Translations under genes and position numbers: made by a program | Assembly (NCBI GenBank): GCA_033297205.1 | Contig: MU859313.1 | Location: forward strand, 6,468-41,075 | Direction: 5' to 3' | DNA length: 34,608 nt | DNA from: Pseudoneurospora amorphoporcata | Lineage: Eukaryota; Ascomycota; Sordariomycetes; Sordariales; Sordariaceae | The notes under the pieces: generated by a model | The model's input: the letters and a program-made list of their open reading frames with translations, nothing else | What the model was told of the DNA's origin: nothing | The model's database searches: none | Shown: one piece after another, positions 33,991 through 34,608 of the stretch | Position numbering within the stretch: position 1 is the first letter of the stretch | How the letters are laid out: the number at the start of each line of letters is the position of its first letter

Positions 33991-34383
33991 TTGTTTACTT
34001 TATACCAATATATATATTCTAAGAGCCTTACTTTGCTCTATTCTATCGTAAATTTTGAAGTGCGTGTGTTATAGCGCTTATACATATGCTACGGCGCTGA
34101 CAGCGTACTACTAAGAACCCTTATCAAATGTCAAAAACATTTAAAAACCCGTTTTTTACACCAAATACGACCTATTTTATATAATAGCTAACATATAGGG
34201 CTTTAGCGTGTTTGTAGGATCTTATAGCGTATATAGAGTGTTCCTCTTCCCTTTAGTATAAAAAGGCCTTAAAGCCCAACCTTCTCTTAAAAGTTAAGAA
34301 GATTAATAAAGGTTTCGAAACTAAAGTAGTTTATTAATTAAATTAAACTACTATTCTAAGCCCTAAATACAACCCTTATTATA

Positions 34384-34506
34384 ATCTAGTATACAATGGC
34401 TAAACGACGAGTGCCGGCAATGTACGCTAAGCTAATAAGGTACCGGTAGGCTTAGAGCTCGTTAGTCCCCTTTAGCCTCTATACTATTACATACTTAGAC
34501 CGTAGG
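34384..34506 (+). repeat. Gypsy-B 3' LTR, right piece, truncated
   Basis: The family B LTR sequence resumes at ATCTA and continues through acgacgagtgccggcaatg to gaccgtagg, where it stops. About 185 bp of LTR are missing. The break is unrelated to any LTR border, so a deletion or rearrangement is likely. Confidence 0.85.
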
Positions 34507-34608
34507 TGCAAGAGCACAGATGGGGAAGTCGAAGGCAAAGCTAAGAATCCATCGATGACAGAAGATTTTAGGTGAGGAGGAAAAGAGAGAGAACTAGATA
34601 CATGCGGT
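34507..34608. other. Non-decayed flank beyond the repeat tract
   Basis: Base composition returns abruptly to normal, with CA and TG frequent. It is too short to assign. It may be host DNA or the start of another clean element (first bases TGCAAGAG). Confidence 0.4.

Larger units (their letters stand above)
30609..34246 (+). mobile_element. Mutator-like transposon (MULE), RIP-decayed
   Basis: The terminal inverted repeats are at least 40 bp long, sharing CTATAAGATCCTACAAACAC at both ends. Flanks are TTCCTTTTA (30600-30608) and TTCCCTTTA (34247-34255), a 9-bp duplication with one transition, typical of MULEs. The undisturbed site is visible in the LTR-C at 5623-6090 (attccctttggc). Without a later solo LTR the element is 3320 bp. 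Confidence 0.9.
30257..34383 (+). mobile_element. Decayed solo LTR-C in the Gypsy-B 3' LTR, split by a MULE
   Basis: The left piece 30257-30608 begins TATTATACGGACATTGCC, and the right piece 34247-34383 ends AACCCTTATTATA. Both align to the clean LTR-C in the RTC4-like gene, in the reverse direction. Without the MULE it measures 480 bp. Flanks are ATTTA (30252-30256) and ATCTA (34384-34388), a 5-bp duplication with one C/T difference. Confidence 0.9.
24284..34506 (+). mobile_element. Gypsy-B: Ty3/Gypsy chromovirus carrying nested insertions, 3' end truncated
   Basis: A family B LTR (24284-24596), gag-pol, a purine tract (about 30201-30223) and a 3' LTR are in order. The 3' LTR is split by a 4.1-kb nest and breaks off at 34506, about 120 bases short of its end, so no outer duplication can be tested (TCGTC lies on the left). 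Without inserted DNA the remaining length is about 5.8 kb. The family's LTR also occurs as solo copies at 20686 and 33142. Confidence 0.85.

Noticed and set aside
1..34608. CRISPR array, rRNA, clustered biosynthetic genes or a new defence operon
   Set aside because: Direct repeats here are LTRs or protein-coding repeats; no spacer pattern, rRNA or operon-like gene order is present in this fungal sequence.

Overview
The window is from a filamentous ascomycete (Pezizomycotina). The evidence is a HET-NACHT-WD40 gene relic, HEAT-repeat NLR fragments, an RTC4-like gene, and repeats full of C-to-T/G-to-A decay of the RIP type: TA is abundant, CA and TG are rare, CG is kept, and TGG, CAG and CAA codons have become TAG or TAA. 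I see no intact host gene. Almost everything is transposon, relic, or a gene broken by a transposon. LTR families are named here A to F, plus a miniature element; the names are mine.

Left part (1-9.8 kb), little RIP: the 3' end of a HEAT-repeat NLR gene cut by an LTR (621); a solo LTR of family C (1391-2072); a decayed Tad1-like LINE (2746-4435, minus) fused to a piece of RTC4 N-terminus; an RTC4-like gene (7052-5224, minus) that would be open from start to stop but for a solo LTR-C; and a second HEAT fragment joined to the end of a copia pol gene.

Middle part (9.8-22.7 kb), mostly RIP-decayed: a minus-strand HET-NACHT-WD40 NLR (14586-9778) broken by a solo LTR (F), a 415-bp MITE and a 501-bp miniature LTR element (TRIM-like), each with exact target-site duplications. 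Removing all three leaves 3603 bp in one register. Upstream lies a complete Ty3/Gypsy chromovirus (Gypsy-A, 14999-22730, minus) with TTAGG on both sides, itself carrying two solo LTRs.

Right part (22.7-34.5 kb): a long palindrome, then a second chromovirus (Gypsy-B, plus) in a four-level nest. A solo LTR-C sits in its 3' LTR, a Mutator-like (MULE) transposon in that LTR-C, and an undecayed solo LTR-B in the MULE. Another young solo LTR (E) sits in the pol gene. The decayed tract stops abruptly at 34506.

The order of insertions and the state of decay together give a relative history. Old full-length elements and the NLR were mutated by RIP; later solo LTRs (D, E, F, B), too short and mostly single-copy here, stayed clean. 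All boundaries and duplications were read by eye.
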